Source: Pseudovirgaria hyperparasitica (taxonomy: Eukaryota > Ascomycota > Dothideomycetes > Acrospermales > Acrospermaceae). Taken from it: a DNA stretch of 64,000 bases. The translations under genes and the position numbers were made by a program. Positions 1 through 11,221 of the stretch are shown in pieces. The notes below the pieces were generated by a model, which was given only the letters and a program-made list of their open reading frames with translations, did no database searches and was not told the origin of the DNA. The stretch spans positions 312,449-376,448 of the forward strand of contig NW_022985568.1 in the NCBI RefSeq assembly GCF_010093815.1, read 5' to 3'. Every line of letters starts with the position of its first letter. Position 1 is the stretch's first letter.

Positions 1-465
1 TGACGCATTATCGTGATTGTGATTGTCATTCCCGGCGAACGTAAACCCTCCCCTAGCTGGAACGGGTTCAGGAGGCAGTGAGCGACGTATCTCATGAGAG
101 TGTTCCCAGGCGGGGTTATCAGGACCTTCGTCCATGACATCATCGTCATTGTCGCTGTCAGTCCAGGCCGAGCTCTTAGCAGAACCTTCGTCCGAGGAAT
201 CCGACGCATTATCGTCATTGCGATTGTCAGTCCAGGCGAATGTAAACTCTCTCCTAGCTTCAACGGGTTCAGGAGGTGGTGAACGACTTGTCTCACGAGG
301 GTCTTCCCAGGCGGGGATCTTGTCAGGACCTTCGTTCATGAAATTCGACGCATTATCGTCATCGTGATTGTCATTCCAGGCGAACGTAAACTCTTCCCCA
401 GCTTCAATAGGTTCAGGAGTCGGTGTACGAGAAGTCCCATAAGGGTTTTTCCAGGCGGGGATCTT
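1..465 (-). repeat. 144-bp in-frame coding repeat
   Basis: Unit starts (the Lys codon before the P-A-W motif) fall at 465, 321 and 177, exactly 144 bp apart. The next start, at 117, comes after only 60 bp, so that unit is shortened. The repeat runs to the window edge and probably beyond. All visible units keep frame, so the array changes protein length without breaking it. Confidence 0.8.
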
Positions 466-1146
466 ACTAGGATCTTCGTCATCAGACACTCCCTTGACAT
501 CTTCGTAGTCACGTAGCTCGCCGTTTGGTAACATATCGGTTATGGTGTCTTCTGAGAATTGTATGGGTTTTCCATGGATCAAGATGGGGCCATCTTCATC
601 TTCGGATGATTCGGTGTCACGAGATTGCTGAGTCCGATCATTGTGCTGTTCAGCGTCTTCGACATTCTGTGGCAGCTGGTTGGCAACTCCATCATCGCTC
701 ATCTCGACTTCAGGGGACTGAGTCTTGAGGGCAAACTGGGTTTGAGACTGGGTTACAGAACCACCGGCATTCTCGAGCTCTTCATGGCCCTGGGTTTGGG
801 ATTCGGTCGCTTCAATTGACTGCTTGATCTCTTGCTTAAGTTGCTCATCGGCCATGATGTCATCTTCGGCCTCAGCATGAGCTTCAGCATCGACGTCCTC
901 AGGAATTTCCGAGAAATCCAGGGCTTTTGGTCGTACTCTGCGTCTTCCGCGCTTGGCTGGAGGCTTTTTGGTGACATTAGCACCCGTCACACTTGACTTA
1001 GAGCGAGCAGAAGATCTCTTGGACAGGAGCTTATCCAGATCGTTGCTATCAAGCAGTGGAGAGGCATTTGATCCAGGCTGATTAGAGCGGGCACGGGTCG
1101 TACGGCGGGTGGTCGCAGGAGTAGAGGGTTGCTTTGAGCGCGCCAT
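1..1146 (-). CDS. Partial acidic repeat-containing nuclear-type protein, unknown family
   Basis: The frame is open from the ATG at 1146 to the first base of the window, so 382 codons are seen and the C-terminus lies outside. I do not recognise a family. Residues 1-75 are basic and Ser/Thr-rich, with a Lys/Arg cluster (KKPPAKRGRRR, residues 60-70) that looks like a nuclear localisation or AT-hook-like patch. Residues 80-220 are Glu/Asp/Gln-rich with several SQ/TQ pairs. From about residue 228 a 48-residue unit repeats, each with a P-A-W core, a PPEP-type turn, F-T-F-A-W and an Asp/Asn-rich tail. A nuclear, chromatin-associated role is inference from composition only. No intron is needed in the visible part. 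Confidence 0.7.
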   Translation of the reverse strand, partial: MARSKQPSTPATTRRTTRARSNQPGSNASPLLDSNDLDKLLSKRSSARSKSSVTGANVTKKPPAKRGRRRVRPKALDFSEIPEDVDAEAHAEAEDDIMADEQLKQEIKQSIEATESQTQGHEELENAGGSVTQSQTQFALKTQSPEVEMSDDGVANQLPQNVEDAEQHNDRTQQSRDTESSEDEDGPILIHGKPIQFSEDTITDMLPNGELRDYEDVKGVSDDEDPSKIPAWKNPYGTSRTPTPEPIEAGEEFTFAWNDNHDDDNASNFMNEGPDKIPAWEDPRETSRSPPPEPVEARREFTFAWTDNRNDDNASDSSDEGSAKSSAWTDSDNDDDVMDEGPDNPAWEHSHEIRRSLPPEPVPARGGFTFAGNDNHNHDNAS

Positions 1147-2492
1147 TTCGATGATGAGGTGCAAAGATACTGTAGGAAAGGTTTATAAGGTTCAGAGTTT
1201 CTCAATTGAAGAAATGTGAAGTAGAATTGACAAAGAAACGTTGAATAGTGGTTTCTGTGTAGGTGGGAGAAAGAGAGGCGGAGGCGGCGTGCAGAGATTT
1301 TCTGTTTTGACTTACCGCGGGGTCGCGAAATCTGTTTACATGTGCGCGCTCGTAGCCCAAGGCGACCGGGCCTCGCGTTGCGTGTCGTGATGCTTTTACT
1401 TCACTTGAACAATGTTGAAGATGGTGAACAATGGCCGGCGCGTTCTGCCACCGCCCTCGACAGGACCTTGGCACCGCGCTAGCCACGCGAGCATGCCGAA
1501 TTTAACCCGACCAATTAGCAACCTTAAAAAGTCACGGGTTGCAGTTGCAACAATCAGGCATTTAGATGTGGACTTGGATACTCTATTGCTCGTTTGTTTC
1601 TTCATAATACTTTTTGCCGATGTATCATAGTCGCCTCAACGTCCTAGCTCGCCAAGATAGCATCTTCCATGATATGTAGTACCTCTACTACAATCTATGC
1701 CACAAGGCATACCTCTCCTGTATCACACTAACACAAAGACGTCCCCATGACTCATAAACATCACCCTCTGATCGAGGGAATCTTGCTCAAACATCGCCTT
1801 AGGTGTCACAACCTAACTAGGACAAGCAAGCAGCCAAGGATGATGCAGGGATGTGAGTCTGAGCATTTACCAAGATCATCCATGTCAACTCCGTCGCGTT
1901 AGACTATGCACATCTATATACCGTGCCTGGATCAGCGTTGGTAGATAGGGGGAGGATCTGGGTATCTGGGCGCACACTTTAGGGAATGAAGTGATCGATC
2001 TGCATAAGTTCCGGACGGGCGAGGATGAGCTGGGTGTTGTGGTGGCATAATTTGATGATAACCGGGTGAGGAGGGCACGTGTCGAAGGGCAGTTGTGAGA
2101 GAGGATGAGAAGGATGATCCTAGGCGTCAATGCAGCGTTTTGAACGAGTAAGCAAGCAGATAGAAAGCAGTACCACCGATTGCTACGCAGAACAGAGGTC
2201 TTGGCATGCGAGAAGTGAGAACTAATGAGAATGACACAGATCAAACAGAGTTCATCTAATGAGTTTTCTATGACACAGACAGACTACGCACCGCACTTAC
2301 AACATGAACCGAATGTTGTTTTTGGTATACATCGACAGTATTTGTTTCAATGATAATACGTACTTACCGCAGCAGCATTGTGTGCACTAGGTACTCCTGG
2401 ACGCCATTTAATGCAATCAGAGATCAGTTTTGATGGTGAGTGGGAGCAGAATTGTTGGGATATCCAATGCTGTAAACTTCTAGGGGTTCGCT
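1147..2492. other. Intergenic, no gene seen
   Basis: Holds the 5' flank of the acidic repeat protein and the 3' flank of the PRPP synthetase gene. Only short open frames without domain signs or splice partners occur. I see no tRNA or other RNA gene. Confidence 0.6.
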
Positions 2493-3969
2493 TCAGTCGT
2501 AGTTGAATAGAACACTGATGCTTTCACCATGGTGGACTCTGCGGATTGCCTGAAGATTGGCTGTCAGTATTATTTTGGAGCAATATGACGAATCATTCTT
2601 ACCTCAGCGAAGACATGACCAATGTCCAACACTTCAAGCTTAGGGCACTTGGTCTTGTGCTCCGTCTGGTCCACACTGTTGGTGACCACTACTTTGTCTA
2701 GAGCACTTGCATTGATCCGATCGATTGCATCTCCGCTCAAAATTCCGTGGGTAACCAGAGCAATGACCTTAGTGGCGCCCTCGTTTTTCAGAAGCTTCGC
2801 AGCCCGTGTTATGGTGTTCGACGTATCCGCGAGATCATCAATCAATATTGCAGTCCTTTCAGCGACATCTCCAACCAGCATCATGGTCGCGTTTTGACGG
2901 TCATTGATCTGTGTCGGTCGTCGCTCCTATGTGACATGTTAGAAAACAGTTCGACTACTAGGCCAAGTAGCTGGAATCCGACCTTGTGGATCAGCGCGAA
3001 GGGCATTCCAAGAGCATCAGCAATTGCCGTAGCTCGTTTCGCACCTCCAGCGTCCGGACTCACAACTACGGCGTCCTGATATTTGGGGATGTTGTATTGG
3101 ATGTATTTACGAAGCATGTGGCGACCGTAGAGATTGTCCACTGGAATATCAAAAAAGCCCTGGTACTGAGGGTCGTGAAGGTCCATCGTGATGACATGGT
3201 CTGCGCCAGCGCAGGTAAGCAGGTCGGCCACGAGGGTTCCTGCTTGTGCGACCCATTGACGATAGCCACGTTGGGGCTGGAACGCGGGGAGATTTGCATT
3301 TCTCAGCTGTCCCTTGTTCCCTTCCTTGCGATTATCCTTATCCGCCTCATGAGTACCGTTTACGTTATGATCGCGTGAACGGAAGTAGTCAAGGTTTGAT
3401 CCAGAGGATTCTGCAGTATCAGATCGTTTTGGCGGGCCGTAACCATTGGTTTTTGTGGGGCTTCGCTGGGTGGCAGCGTCACTCTTGCGGTCAGCTATTC
3501 TCAATTCGCTCAGGCGAGAGTTGATAGCATCTGTGCCTGTGTTCAATCCTTGACTTTCCTGTTGTCCAGGGTAAGGAGTCTGCGGTCTACTATCAAATGT
3601 ATAGTGGTTCTTGCTGGAAGATCCGTTTTGACCCTTCGCCAGCGGCGCACCAACTTTGTTATAGGGAACGTCGCTTTGTCGAGAGTAGGGGAAAAGCGGA
3701 AGTACTGCGGTGACTCTGCGCGCTGAGGCAATTTTGCAGGCCGAGATCATAATGACCAACTCCATGAAATCATCATTTACTTTCCCACCGCCAGATTGCA
3801 GTATGAAGACGTCCTTGCCTCGTACTGACTCAATAATCTCGACTCTCGTTTCTCCCACAGCAAATTTGCTGAGTAGGACTTTAGCGGGAGGTATGCCTAG
3901 GTGGTTGCAGATGCCTTCGGTGAGCTGCGGGTGGGAACTTCCGCCCAGGATCACGATGTTCCGCACCAT
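2493..3969 (-). CDS. Ribose-phosphate pyrophosphokinase (PRPP synthetase), Prs1/Prs5-type with insertion
   Basis: Makes 5-phosphoribosyl-1-pyrophosphate from ribose 5-phosphate and ATP for purine, pyrimidine, His and Trp synthesis in the cytosol. Three exons (3969-2983, 2926-2603, 2549-2493) give 455 residues. Seen motifs: N-terminal GGSSHPQL, the DLHDPQYQGFFD cation-binding loop, VSPDAGGAKRA, and the PRPP-binding ILIDDLADTSNTI. Between APLAKG and the GYRQWVAQAG segment lies an insertion of roughly 110 residues rich in Ser, Asn, Gln and charged residues. This matches the non-homologous regions known in fungal Prs1 and Prs5 and absent from the short catalytic isoforms of about 320 residues. 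The frame is open upstream to 4002 but without an ATG; 3969 is the first ATG and directly precedes the conserved start. Confidence 0.93.
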
Positions 3970-5260
3970 AATTACGATCGTACAGATGATGTGGCTAGAC
4001 AAACGAGGCGCGAGCCGAGACGGACAGAGGGCGATAGAAGGTTATAATGGGGGATCGATAGACCTTTGGCTGTAGCTGTTAGAAAGGCGTTTGAATTAAC
4101 GCAGGACTTACACCCACGAAGTAGGAATTATGCTAGAGGTTAGTAGAGCGCGACCAGGTATTCGTGCATTTGCACAGGAGAGCGCAGGGCCAGAAACATT
4201 TTGACCAAACTGCAAGAGGGGAACAGAAGAGAAGAGAGAGGTTCGAGGCGGACGAGCCGCATAGTGAGTCGACCGAAAAATTCGTGTCTTGGCGACACTC
4301 ACCGAAACCGAAAGGGCATGGCAAGGCGCGGAGCAGCATGTGGTAATTAGTGGTAAGTTTGCTAAACCATGGAAGTCCGGGCCAGGATAGTAAAGCACGC
4401 AAGCATCATAAGTTATTTGTCCGATGGGGAGACGTGTGCCTTCAATCTATTCGACTCCTACAGCATCGATAACGTCCGCAATATTGGGGGAATGACGTCG
4501 GGCTTTATACAGACCGTGAACGGGATACAGCGAAGCTGCTGCAGGACGACAACAGTGCAGTGCAGTGCAGTAGTAGCCCCAACCTTATCGTTCACCGTTT
4601 CACCGCCCTGCTGTTTGCCCATTCACAGCGAGTCGTTTGCAATCAGTCGTTGTATCAAACGGTCACCCCCCCGTTGCAGCCACGTTTCCTCTCGCGACCC
4701 GCTGCAGGGTCAAGACGGATCTTTTCATGCAGCCTGGAGACATTGCGCCCGCGACGCGCAGCTATCATGACACGCGGTACGAGATGCCTCGGGTAACGAG
4801 ACCATGTCGCGTGCCGAATGTACTAAATAGTAGTTCACGTTTTCAGTGGTGTGTGCTGTACACATTAGGTCTAGCACTGCGAAGCCACAGATCATGCTTA
4901 TCCATAGGATTCTTCAACACATGTGTTGTAACATCACCATCAGCACGAGTCAAGAGAGCCAAATTATGATATAAGTCTATTCTGCGAAAGTCTAAGGGTT
5001 ATAGAAGCTGCAATGCGTCTGTCTACTCTTTACGTCAGAGACAGGACAGAGAGGAAAATTTGTTGTTTTTGACAAACGGAAAATGGGGTATCAAGGGTGA
5101 CGGCTCCAGCTATTACAGCGGAGCCAAAAGGAGTGTCTATATCCAGTGTTACTTTCTTCTCCAACATTATTATCCCGTCGCGGCGGGTGTTCCAGGTGCC
5201 GGCATCCTGGCGAGGTATATCCTTCCATATATCGACCGTCATCGTAGCATTGCCGATGCC
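3970..5260. other. Intergenic, no gene seen
   Basis: Upstream flank of the PRPP synthetase gene and downstream flank of the next minus-strand gene. A short GCAGT pentamer run lies near 4554-4571. Nothing else is supported. Confidence 0.55.
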
Positions 5261-6275
5261 TCAAACTGGGCAGGTCAGGCTTCGCTTGTGACTGATAGCG
5301 TTGGGCTTCATCATGAGGCGCAATTTCCTCGGTAGAGCAACGTGACCCCAACACTGATGAGCTAACATTTGAAGGTAGGCTTCCTCCTCCTGGCGCAATT
5401 TGGCCTGACGTTTCGCAAGTTCGGAAGGTGACACTTTGATGGTGCCATCATCCTTCTGCAAGACGTTCGAAAAGTCCATCTTGTGAGACGTACGGACCGG
5501 CGAATTCGCTGGAGATAACACCAGCGCTTCAAGCTCTTTGCATTGTTCGATCATCGCCCTCATTCCAGTGCTGAATTGCTCTGCACGCGAGTACAGGTGT
5601 TCGGAGAAGGACGCTCCCCACAGTGGATCGTCAAGCATCGCGGAGCGCATTACGCCTAGAAAGAAAGATAGCTGTGGTAGAGTGACAGACTCTGAAGAGA
5701 CGGGCATGGATTCCGAGAGGAGAACGGCGGCGATAACGAAACGAATATGGGTATCGGAAGACAACGTCGTGCTGACAACACATGCTACTCTCTTCGTCAG
5801 TCCTTAGGTTTCACACCACTGTATGGTCTGCTCACCTGGACAGCCTTCTGAATGGCACCAGTCACCTTCGTCCTCCAAGAAGCATTGCAGACTCAGGAAA
5901 GCATCTCGTGCGTCATCACGGAAGGCCAACTCCCAGTCATCGGGTGTGGTAGAGCAGAGAGCGGCTTGCGCTAGATCTGCGGCACGATTGAAGAGTTGTA
6001 CAACCGGCATGACTACAGCATGAATGATATCGCGGTGAAGGATCCATTCCTCGTACGTTTCTTCGGAACATTCGAAGTGTTCTTCGCAGAGGCTAGTGGG
6101 CATTTGTTAGCATACATTCAAGCCCAGAGTCCTGGTCGACAGACATGTGATCCTGTGTACCAGCGAGATACGAGCGCAGAATTTGGAAGCCACGTGAATC
6201 GTTAATGATATCAACGACTTCAGGGCGGATAACGAATGGCGACGCGCCGTGAGGTGTAGAGTAAGTGCTCGTCAT
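5261..6275 (-). CDS. Hypothetical protein, three exons
   Basis: Not recognised. Exons 6275-6145, 6092-5836 and 5784-5261 are joined by introns of 52 and 51 bp with clear branch sites (GCTAACA, ACTGACG) and give 303 residues in frame. The N-terminal half is acidic with a Cys-rich stretch around ILCEEHFECSEETYEEW and FEC/CFLEDEGDWCHSEGCP. The C-terminal half is helical, with a charged segment rich in Lys, Arg, Gln and Glu just before the end. No signal peptide or membrane span is evident. The regular intron structure and intact frame argue for a real gene; function is unknown. The exact C-terminus could differ if a further small intron exists near 5280. Confidence 0.62.
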
Positions 6276-7727
6276 GTTGAATCGATGTTTGGCAAGACAG
6301 GGTTGATGATTGTGAAGAGCAAATAATGGTGGGCACGGGCATTGAACTTGGGAAGAAGTAAGGAGTGACGAAAAGCAAATGCTAGAGAATTGGTAAAAAA
6401 AGAGTGGAAGTAGTGAAGTATACGAGCCTTGAAGTTAGTCTTCAGGTCGTCGAAAGTCGAGAGATTAGCCCAAGCTTCCAGATTCCCAATAGGGTATAGT
6501 ACGTTCAGGGGGTTAGGTTGGCTCAGAGCTGAAAAGCAACAGAATCTGCCACTGATCTTTACCACGAACACAAGACACACTCTGGCTATTTGTATGCGTT
6601 CGGATTGCAAGCTTCACTTCCAGCGAAGAGTCGCTGGCATCGCACAATGCCTGTGATCCTGGAACAGACACATCGCTGTCTCTACGCCATTGGCCTTACT
6701 CACGAGCCTACTGCAGAGTCAGTCATACATGGCGGGCAGACCCACTGGCTGGCTATGCGTGGAGTCAGTACAAAGTATCTTGCTGGCGATCTAGATTCTA
6801 GAAGTCGAGTGAGCTGAAGATAGATAACAATGTTCGCGACGGAATAACAGATCGTAATTGGTGATATTGCGCCATGTATGCATAAGAAGGCTTTCACACC
6901 CGTCGGCCTCAGCTGCACCTGTCGGTTAATCTCGCCGAAGATGCCGAATGTGTTAGCAGAAGGTGTTACAGTAGTTCGGAGGAATCATGTAAGTTACCGG
7001 TGAAGCATCAATGGGTTTACTGCAAGCTGCATGCATCGTGCTTATCGAGTTGCATGAAAGTGACGATCATATTTCATAGAGTATAGGGAGTGAGACACTC
7101 CAGGCGCATACAGATTCGGAACAGGTGGAGAGATAGCAGCGGGTCCCTATAATGGATTGGGGTTTGTGGGGAGAGGATTATACCGTAACCGTAGTAATGT
7201 AATGATGAAAGATTCCAACGCACAGGACACTGCAGCCACAGCCTGACCTTTCCACAGCCTTATTATATGCTTGCGCATCTTGCATGACCCAGGCTGTTGA
7301 CTTCACGATTGTTAGAGGTTCTTGCCGACTGGAAGGGTCTCGTGCCGTGGTATTTCATACCTACACTGCTGACTAGAGTGACTGAACTGGTTGCCAATGG
7401 TAGGAGCGGGGATGCTTCACTTATCTCCGGCCACCTTCAGAAGTGCCAGTGCCCCTCCACCATCAATGAGCACCCCGTTTCCCAATTCCCATCCCATCTG
7501 CCCTTCGACGAGATCAATAACTTAGTAGCGGATTTGGCTTGTCTTCTATCACCGAGCACCATCAGACCCGACAGCGTCCATACACATCTCCCTTAAAGAC
7601 ACCTAGGTACAGTGCTGCAACAGATCCTCTGAGTGCCCAGCCGGAAGCAACTGGCCGACTTAGATACGGGCATCTGCAGACTACTTCAACCCCTTCCACC
7701 TTTTACATCAGTAGCAACACATTCATC
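6276..7727. other. Intergenic region between divergent genes, no gene seen
   Basis: This 1.45-kb stretch separates a minus-strand and a plus-strand gene and so holds two promoters. Short open frames on both strands lack domains, codon signal or splice partners. A CCTAGGTA palindrome-like motif lies near 7602. Confidence 0.5.
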
Positions 7728-9427
7728 ATGGTTGTACTACTCGATCTCTCGGCAGAGCTGCTACAGTATATTTTGCTCGAAGTGAACCCCCTGGATCTTG
7801 CTTCGCTGTCTAGGACCTGCTATGCATTGAATCACTATATCAACCCAAACAAATTGCTCTGGAAAGGTGTATTTCTCCGTGCCTATGTGAGTAAGAGGAG
7901 TTCATATGTTCTAGCGAGTCCATACAACGGGCATGCAGCTTATTCTGTACGTCCAGTCTCAGCTAATGTTGTAAAGGACTGCCCTACCAATCTACCAGAA
8001 GGCACACAGCCGGATTGGGGAGCCTTGCTCCGCAGCTACGTCAGCATGGAGAAAATTCTGGATTCTGACGATATCTCAATGAAGGTAGATGATCGCTTTG
8101 ACGACAGAAGCGTACTAGAAGCTAATCAGTACTCGTAAAACAGAGAGCTAATTTCAAGAGTGTCGCGGAAACAAGTTTGAATAGGGTTCTTTCCTCACAT
8201 CGCAAGTCTGCGATGTCGCGGAATCTGGCATCAATGGATCGGCTATTCTCCATCCAGGAGAATGTCGATATATTCATCTCCGCTTCTTCTTTATTCAAGG
8301 ATGGTGGATCCGCAAGTCAATGGCCGAGAAATAGTGAAGAAGAACGTCAACTTAGTGCCAAGCTCCACGTTCTTTTCGGCGTACCGGAGGTTCCACGATC
8401 GAGAGCCCTGCAGCAAGCCGAGCTCCATGCTCACGCCAAGGCACGGGTATATGATCTTCGACAATATACTGACAAAACTGCATGGGGGCCCTTTGTTAAT
8501 GATGGCAGCATGCGTGTAGATTGGGAGAAGGCTGAAGCCATCATGCTCGACCTCGCACACAACCTAGAAAAGTTTACGAGCCACGCGTGTAACCACTTTG
8601 CCTCCAACTTTATATGGCCTTCGCGCTTCCAAGGCTGCTCTGCAAACAGCTACGAATCAAAACCTCTTCATGAATATCCTGAGCCACGCGCAGTCATAGG
8701 CCACTTCCTGCCCAGTACACCACCTGACATAGCACCCCTCTACCACGAACCAGCCTTACCACTGGATATCATAGATCCATATGGCGTCACCGGCACATGG
8801 CGCAGAGTTGTCTGTTTCCTCGATTACACCGACCTCTACCGTATCAATTTCGAAATGGAGCAACCAGCTGCAGATGCACCCAGACCTCCCCTCGACGAGC
8901 AAGAAGCCATCCGACTCATCAGAATCAACCTGCGGGTGACCAGAGTAGAACCTCCAGGCGAGCACGATGGCAAAGACTACCCGGTTGTCCACTTCAACGG
9001 CAGGTCTCGCTCCATGCACACTCATTGGGATCCCAACGCCACCTCCCGCATTCGCGGCTCCGTTCGACAAACTCCTGAAGGCGAGATTCGGTGGACCTCC
9101 TTCAGTCTCTTCCACGGCGAGGAGCGTTGGCGCAGCGAAGGTATTCAGGTCGGCGGAATCCGCTCTTCACGCGGTATCCTAGGAACTTGGTTCGACAAGT
9201 AAGTCTTCCGCTACAGCTACTCGTACACATCTTTCGCTGACCCTGTATCTAGGGACTATGAAGAAGCCGGACCTGCAGGACCAACGGCATTCTGGAAGAC
9301 AAGCGACGACATCATCGAGGAGAAGCGCCAGCCACAAGCCGCTGCGGGCAGCTGGCACCACGCGCACCACACCGCGCACTATTCGTCTGACGACGACGAC
9401 GATGACGATGATGACAACAGCGATTGA
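7728..9427 (+). CDS. F-box domain protein
   Basis: Likely substrate adaptor of an SCF ubiquitin ligase. Exons 7728-8084, 8144-9198 and 9253-9427 encode 528 residues; the introns are 59 and 54 bp. Residues 1-50 form the F-box: L-S-A-E-L-L-Q-Y-I-L-L-E-V-N-P-L-D-L followed by LSRTCYALN and LLWKGVFLRAY. The rest is a long conserved-looking body with V-T-G-T-W-R-R-V-V-C-F-L-D-Y and a later GTWFDKDYEEAGP segment, and no WD40 or LRR repeats that I can see. The C-terminus is a run of nine Asp followed by Asn-Ser-Asp. I start at the ATG of MVVLLDLSAELL because it opens the F-box directly and the upstream frame is not protein-like. Substrate unknown. Confidence 0.85.
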
Positions 9428-10318
9428 ACAGGCTCATTTGGATTTCCTTAGCACGTCGATGTCTTTGTGGCATCTCGTAGGTAGTTTGGTGTTTTGACAC
9501 ATGTCTTGGCGTCATCAGTTTGTGTGGGATTCGTGCGGTGCATTCATTGCCGGTTTGGCTTTTGTTGGGTGACAGCGCATCGCACCGGAAATTCTCTTCA
9601 TTAATTACCTTGGTAGACATGATGGGACGTGGTCCCCACAATAGAATGCATTATTGAAAATGCTGACTTAATACTTTTCCCTTGAACGAATAAAACACTG
9701 TCGCGTCATTTGGAGACCAACGTGACATTCTTTGACTACCTATCGGTCCTATCGGTCCGTTTACAATGAAGTAGACCGGAGTAAAGCTCCACTGAAACTA
9801 TTGAAAGGAGGATTCCTCAGTCACGTGTTGTGTTCCTCCCGACCTAAATAACTAGCTGGGTGCGACTGCGGCCATACCGCAGTGATCAACATGTTTCGCC
9901 GTTGTTTCACCGTGCGACGCACGTCACTCTGTACAGACACAGTAGAAATGACAGTATGCATAACTTTTTCTATTTGGAAATAGTATCACGCATTTATTAT
10001 CATTGCGTTGGGACGTAGTTGCTGCTAAATTGATATATGTTAAGCACCACCAGCCGCAAAAGAACTCATACGAGACGTCGAACCGTTGGACCACCCAGTC
10101 CAATCGCTGTTTCTGCTCATCACCCAGTTTCCCTATGATTGTTTCCATGTACGCCGTGACCGAGATAGAAAGAGGTAGATAAGAAGGACATAAGCGAGAA
10201 ATTTGCATGAGATGACGCGGGGATCTGGTGAGATGTCCAGATCCGAATGAGGGAGGGAAAAAAGAAACAAGGTTGTATAGTACAGTAAACCGGAGCGCGC
10301 GCAAATGGGGCTCGACAG
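9428..10318. other. Intergenic region between convergent genes, no gene seen
   Basis: Contains the 3' flanks of two convergent genes. A short direct repeat of CTATCGGTC lies near 9740. No coding or RNA feature is supported. Confidence 0.55.
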
Positions 10319-11221
10319 TTACATTTGCATAGCGTCGTCCTGTGGAACGATAGAAGAGATATCGGCGGAGGCTGTAGACATCTCTACCTCAAGAGTGCTG
10401 GGTTGACCAGGAGGTGTGTTGCGCTGAGCATTGATGCGGTCGCCGAGAACAGCAGGGACAGGGCGAACTGTAAGGTTGGACACAGCAGACTGAAGGTCAT
10501 TGCCAATCAATTGGCACCATGACAGGCTATCGTGAAAAAGCCAATATTTCGCCAGACCATGAATGTCTGTCGCGCGAACCAAGTAGGCAGACAGACGCTC
10601 ACTTTCAAGCATGATGGTTGCATTGGTGAGAGCAAAGTGATTCTCGATGACGCGAGTGTACGCGCGGGTCGATGCAGTAGGATCCGCCATCATGTTTGCC
10701 CATCCGACACCAAGCTCAGTGATGAGTTGGTTGATGGTATGACCTTGTTCGTCAATGACGACGCTCGCTTGTTGGTCTGGTTCCGTCAGGGAATCAACGC
10801 GACTGGAGCGAGTGCGTGCTGATTTGCGCGACACCGCGACGGGACGAGACGCGATCTCTCTTTGTTCTTTCTCCGCTTTCTCTTCGGCCCAGGTGCCTGT
10901 TTGTGATTCAGCGCCAATGTGAAAGCCGGTTCTGTCGTCAGGGTAAATTAGGGTCATGCCAGGCCCGTATATGGGTTCAGGCTTGGGCTTAGGTGGAGCA
11001 GCGTTGGGGCAGTCGGCAGGACGGTCCTCAGGGTCGACGTCTTGTATAGATCTTTTGCGGCCAGCAGCTGAGGTGTTTACCGCAGCTTGATAGTTGAGCG
11101 AAGGAGGAGTAGGATGTCTTCGTATGGGTGAAGTTTGTCGAGCGTGGGCGGAGAAGTAGTCTGGGGGCTGCTGTGGAGGGAGGACGACGGTTGGAGATGA
11201 AGCGTAATAGTTGAGCGCCAT
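10319..11221 (-). CDS. Hypothetical protein with disordered N-terminus
   Basis: Single-exon frame of 300 residues beginning at an ATG. I do not recognise the family. Residues 1-150 are Pro/Ser-rich and probably disordered, with a GRKRSIQD motif near residue 54 and a KSARTRSSR basic patch that may serve nuclear import. Residues 160-260 look folded: VIDEQGHTINQLITEL, then a helical part containing NHFALTNATIMLESERL and YWLFHDSLSWCQLIGNDL. The tail is Ser/Thr/Gln-rich. No membrane span or signal peptide. The region just upstream (11390-11530) is strongly purine-rich on the plus strand, so pyrimidine-rich on the gene's own strand, as in many fungal promoters. Confidence 0.7.
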   Translation of the reverse strand: MALNYYASSPTVVLPPQQPPDYFSAHARQTSPIRRHPTPPSLNYQAAVNTSAAGRKRSIQDVDPEDRPADCPNAAPPKPKPEPIYGPGMTLIYPDDRTGFHIGAESQTGTWAEEKAEKEQREIASRPVAVSRKSARTRSSRVDSLTEPDQQASVVIDEQGHTINQLITELGVGWANMMADPTASTRAYTRVIENHFALTNATIMLESERLSAYLVRATDIHGLAKYWLFHDSLSWCQLIGNDLQSAVSNLTVRPVPAVLGDRINAQRNTPPGQPSTLEVEMSTASADISSIVPQDDAMQM

